17,648 nucleotides of DNA. Source: Lachnospiraceae bacterium (GTDB taxonomy: Bacteria; Bacillota_A; Clostridia; Lachnospirales; Lachnospiraceae). Each line of letters opens with the position of its first letter. Within the stretch, counting starts at the first letter, position 1. A model generated the notes under the pieces. It worked only from the letters and a program-made list of their open reading frames with translations. It searched no databases and had not been told where the DNA came from. This document shows positions 15,697-17,648 of the stretch, in pieces. A program made the translations under genes and the position numbers. The DNA lies in assembly GCA_017620345.1 (NCBI GenBank), contig JAFZQP010000013.1, positions 1 through 17,648 on the forward strand, in the 5' to 3' direction.

Positions 15697-16418
15697 TCAA
15701 CGCAGACGATTTCGGTCTGAACCGGGATGTAAACAATGCCATAGCGGAAGCTTTTGAAAAGGATCTTATCGACAGGACCACCCTTATGGTGAACATGCCG
15801 GGGGCTTCGGAAGCAATGGAGATCGCCGCAGATAAAGGCTTTGCGGGAAGGGTAGGGCTTCACCTCAATCTGACATCCGGAAGACCGCTTACCGAAGCCA
15901 TGGCTTCGGATCCGGTCATGTGTAACAACGCGGGTGAATATACGGCGGATTTTGCCAGGAACATGCGGACGAGATTTTTCCTGCCGAAGCAGACCCGTCA
16001 AAACACAGAGGCAGAGATCCGTGCTCAGATGGATATGTACAAAAAACTCGGGGGAACACTATGGCATGTGGATTCCCATCATCACGTACATACCGATCCT
16101 TCGATCTGGAGGATACTGAAAAAGGTGTTTAAGGATTATCCCGTGACTTCGGTCAGGCTTTCAAGGAATCTCTACCGGGGTGGGAACATCCTGATGCGTA
16201 TATACAAGATACTGCTCAATGCCTCGATAAGAAGGCGTTGCAGTAACTTCCCGAGATATTTCGGATCGGCGTCCGACTGGCGCGATTTTACGGAAAACGG
16301 GTCGGATCCGGCGAAAAAAGGCGATACGGAGATAATGGTACATCCCGTATATGATCACGGCGGTAATCTGGCAGATGTGAGCCGTGGGGAATTTTTCGCT
16401 TTGGAAAGACCGGTTTAG
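15684..16418 (+). CDS. ChbG/YdjC-family carbohydrate deacetylase
   Basis: This 244-residue metal-dependent deacetylase has a TIM-barrel-like fold and removes acetyl groups from N-acetylated saccharides in characterised relatives such as ChbG on diacetylchitobiose. The sequence shows NADDFGLN (6-13) with the catalytic Asp pair, HLNLTSGRPLT (60-70) with a metal-ligand His, and HVDSHHHVHT (128-137) with further ligand histidines. A late EIMVHPVYD segment (216-224) is also present. There is no signal peptide, so it should act in the cytoplasm. The start is TTG at 15684, because the first beta strand begins at once and no other in-frame start lies upstream within reach; cggggt (15671-15676) may be its ribosome binding site. 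The 13-base overlap with the dehydrogenase suggests coupled translation and perhaps action on the same sugar or glycan. This substrate link is inference. Confidence 0.88.
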   Translation: MAIIVNADDFGLNRDVNNAIAEAFEKDLIDRTTLMVNMPGASEAMEIAADKGFAGRVGLHLNLTSGRPLTEAMASDPVMCNNAGEYTADFARNMRTRFFLPKQTRQNTEAEIRAQMDMYKKLGGTLWHVDSHHHVHTDPSIWRILKKVFKDYPVTSVRLSRNLYRGGNILMRIYKILLNASIRRRCSNFPRYFGSASDWRDFTENGSDPAKKGDTEIMVHPVYDHGGNLADVSRGEFFALERPV

Positions 16419-16447
16419 TTGAATTTCGGGGGCATTTATGTTATCAT
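16419..16447 (+). promoter_or_regulatory. Candidate sigma-A promoter upstream of rfbB
   Basis: The -35 box is TTGAAT (16419-16424) and the -10 box TATCAT (16442-16447), with 17 bases between them. They sit in the longest non-coding gap of the window (16419-16496). Transcription would begin near 16454, leaving a leader of about 43 bases with the Shine-Dalgarno sequence GAGGGAAGG at 16477-16485, 11 bases before the ATG at 16497. No terminator-like hairpin precedes it, so read-through from the upstream operon is also possible. Confidence 0.5.
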
Positions 16448-16496
16448 GCAGGGTGGTTATATGCGTTATTATACATGAGGGAAGGATCTTTGCGTT

Positions 16497-17573
16497 ATGA
16501 AAACGTATCTCGTTACCGGAGGAGCCGGATTCATAGGTTCCAATTTCATTCATTATATGTTTGATAAGCACCGTGATCAGATCAGGATCATAAATGTGGA
16601 CAGTCTTACATATGCGGGTAATCCGGAAAATCTGGCGGACATTGAGAATGATCCGAACTATCTGTTTGTAAAAGCCGATATATGCGATACAGAGGCTATA
16701 TCAAAGCTGTTTTCCGAACATGATATTGACCACGTGGTTCATTTTGCGGCCGAGTCACATGTGGACAGGAGCATAAGGGATCCCGAGGTGTTCGCAAGGA
16801 CAAATGTGATCGGAACTCTTAACATGCTCAATTGTGCCAAAAAGGCATGGGAAGAAGGCGACGGCTATAAGAGCGGCAAGAGCTTTCTTCATGTATCAAC
16901 CGATGAAGTATACGGATCTCTTGAAGAGGGTGATACGTATTTTTACGAAACAACTCCGTATGATCCTCACAGCCCGTATTCGGCGAGTAAGGCATCATCG
17001 GATTTCATGGTAAAGGCATACGTGGATACTTATCATTTCCCTGCCTTTATAACCAACTGCAGCAATAACTACGGACCTTACCAGTTCCCGGAGAAGCTCA
17101 TACCTCTCATAATCAACAACGTACTGTCGGGTAAGAAGCTTCCGGTATACGGAGACGGTAAGAATGTCCGTGACTGGCTGTATGTCATGGATCATGCCAA
17201 GGCTATAGATATGGTGATCGAAAAGGGACGCTTTGGCGAGAAGTATAATATCGGCGGTCACAACGAGAAGCAGAACATAGAGATCGTTAAGATCATAATA
17301 GATACGATAAAGGAAATGCTTCCTGCAGACGATCCGAGACAGGCTCATATAAACTATGACCTGATCACATACGTTGAGGACCGTAAAGGTCATGACAGGA
17401 GATATGCGATAGCTCCCGACAAGATCAGAAAAGAGATCGGCTGGGAGCCCGAGACGATGTTTGCCGAAGGGATAAAGCTTACGATCCGCTGGTATTTTGA
17501 ACATACAGAGTGGATGGAGCATGTGACGAGCGGCGACTATCAGAAATATTATGAGGAGATGTATAACAGATGA
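16497..17573 (+). CDS. rfbB: dTDP-glucose 4,6-dehydratase
   Basis: This 358-residue short-chain dehydrogenase/reductase family enzyme converts dTDP-glucose to dTDP-4-keto-6-deoxyglucose, the branch point to dTDP-rhamnose and other deoxysugars. The NAD-binding motif is TGGAGFIG (7-14), followed by HFAAESHVDRSI (82-93). Catalytic T135-D136-E137 occurs in VSTDEVYGS. The YSASK motif (161-165) gives the Tyr/Lys pair, and NNYGPYQFPEK (190-200) and GDGKNVRDWLYV (219-230) are hallmarks of RfbB/RmlB rather than of other nucleotide-sugar epimerases. The length is normal. No rmlA, rmlC or rmlD is in the window, so the final sugar depends on genes elsewhere. A promoter candidate and a good ribosome binding site precede it, and its stop overlaps the glf start by four bases (ATGA). 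Confidence 0.95.
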   Translation: MKTYLVTGGAGFIGSNFIHYMFDKHRDQIRIINVDSLTYAGNPENLADIENDPNYLFVKADICDTEAISKLFSEHDIDHVVHFAAESHVDRSIRDPEVFARTNVIGTLNMLNCAKKAWEEGDGYKSGKSFLHVSTDEVYGSLEEGDTYFYETTPYDPHSPYSASKASSDFMVKAYVDTYHFPAFITNCSNNYGPYQFPEKLIPLIINNVLSGKKLPVYGDGKNVRDWLYVMDHAKAIDMVIEKGRFGEKYNIGGHNEKQNIEIVKIIIDTIKEMLPADDPRQAHINYDLITYVEDRKGHDRRYAIAPDKIRKEIGWEPETMFAEGIKLTIRWYFEHTEWMEHVTSGDYQKYYEEMYNR

Positions 17574-17648
17574 GCCATTACGATTATCTCATTGTCGGAG
17601 CCGGGCTTTACGGAGCGACTTTCGCCTACGAAGCGGAAAAACGGGGGA
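17570..17648 (+). CDS. glf: UDP-galactopyranose mutase (N-terminal fragment)
   Basis: Only the first 26 codons are inside the window; the gene continues beyond the right edge. The sequence YDYLIVGAGLYGATFAYEA is the FAD-binding beta-alpha-beta start (GxGxxG: GAGLYG) with the variant typical of Glf, which ring-contracts UDP-galactopyranose to UDP-galactofuranose. Other FAD-dependent amine-oxidase-like proteins share the dinucleotide fold, but YDYLIVGAG-L-x-GA-x-FA is specific enough for a fairly confident call. The ATGA overlap with rfbB puts the two in one transcription unit and suggests that galactofuranose is part of the surface glycan. Confidence 0.8.
   Translation, partial: MSHYDYLIVGAGLYGATFAYEAEKRG

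Overview
This window is an accessory surface-polysaccharide locus on the chromosome of what looks like a Gram-positive anaerobe of the Clostridia, most plausibly Lachnospiraceae (Butyrivibrio-like). That placement is an inference from protein flavour, GC in the mid-to-high forties by eye, heavy use of ATA (Ile) and AGA/AGG (Arg) codons, and Shine-Dalgarno-type starts. All genes lie on the + strand, and almost every junction overlaps by 1-14 nt or abuts. Positions 1 to about 16418 therefore read as one long translationally coupled operon that enters from upstream and leaves the window on the right. I see no tRNA, rRNA, CRISPR array, insertion sequence, long repeat or convincing intrinsic terminator. 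The only non-coding gaps are 39 bases (2734-2772) and 78 bases (16419-16496), plus gaps of 8 bases or fewer.

Layout. (1) 1-2733: the tail of a WbsX-type protein, a family-2 glycosyltransferase with a TTG start and an altered nucleotide-binding motif, and a 545-residue KpsS/KpsC-like capsule-synthesis protein. (2) 2773-6955: a nonulosonic (sialic-acid-like) acid module. It holds a divergent NeuB-type synthase, a Wzx flippase, and a two-domain protein joining a NeuA-type CMP-sugar synthetase to a PseG/SpsG-type UDP-sugar hydrolase. (3) 6964-12892: the assembly module. It has a GT4 transferase, a polyprenyl-phosphate sugar-1-phosphate transferase (WbaP/WcaJ type) that would load the first sugar on undecaprenyl phosphate, a WcaA-like GT2 and two further GT4 enzymes. 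(4) 12896-16418: a second Wzx flippase, a UDP-N-acetylhexosamine dehydrogenase (making a HexNAc uronic acid) and a YdjC/ChbG-type carbohydrate deacetylase. (5) 16497-end: dTDP-glucose 4,6-dehydratase (rfbB) and the start of UDP-galactopyranose mutase (glf), behind a good candidate promoter.

How they work together (inference). The phosphotransferase starts a lipid-linked oligosaccharide, and the GT2 and GT4 enzymes extend it. Nucleotide-sugar enzymes supply a HexNAc uronate, a dTDP-6-deoxy-4-keto sugar, probably galactofuranose, and a CMP-activated nine-carbon acid. Wzx proteins flip the product across the membrane. No Wzy polymerase, chain-length regulator or ligase is visible here.

The most interesting part is the nonulosonate module. 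Its synthase lacks the classic NHxG loop and the usual substrate-contacting Glu. Its CMP-synthetase carries a fused PseG-type hydrolase. The dehydratase, aminotransferase and acetyltransferase (PseB/C/H or LegB/C/H), or the NeuC epimerase, that would normally make its substrate are absent from the window. A near-consensus promoter sits inside the end of the first flippase gene, just before the fusion gene.
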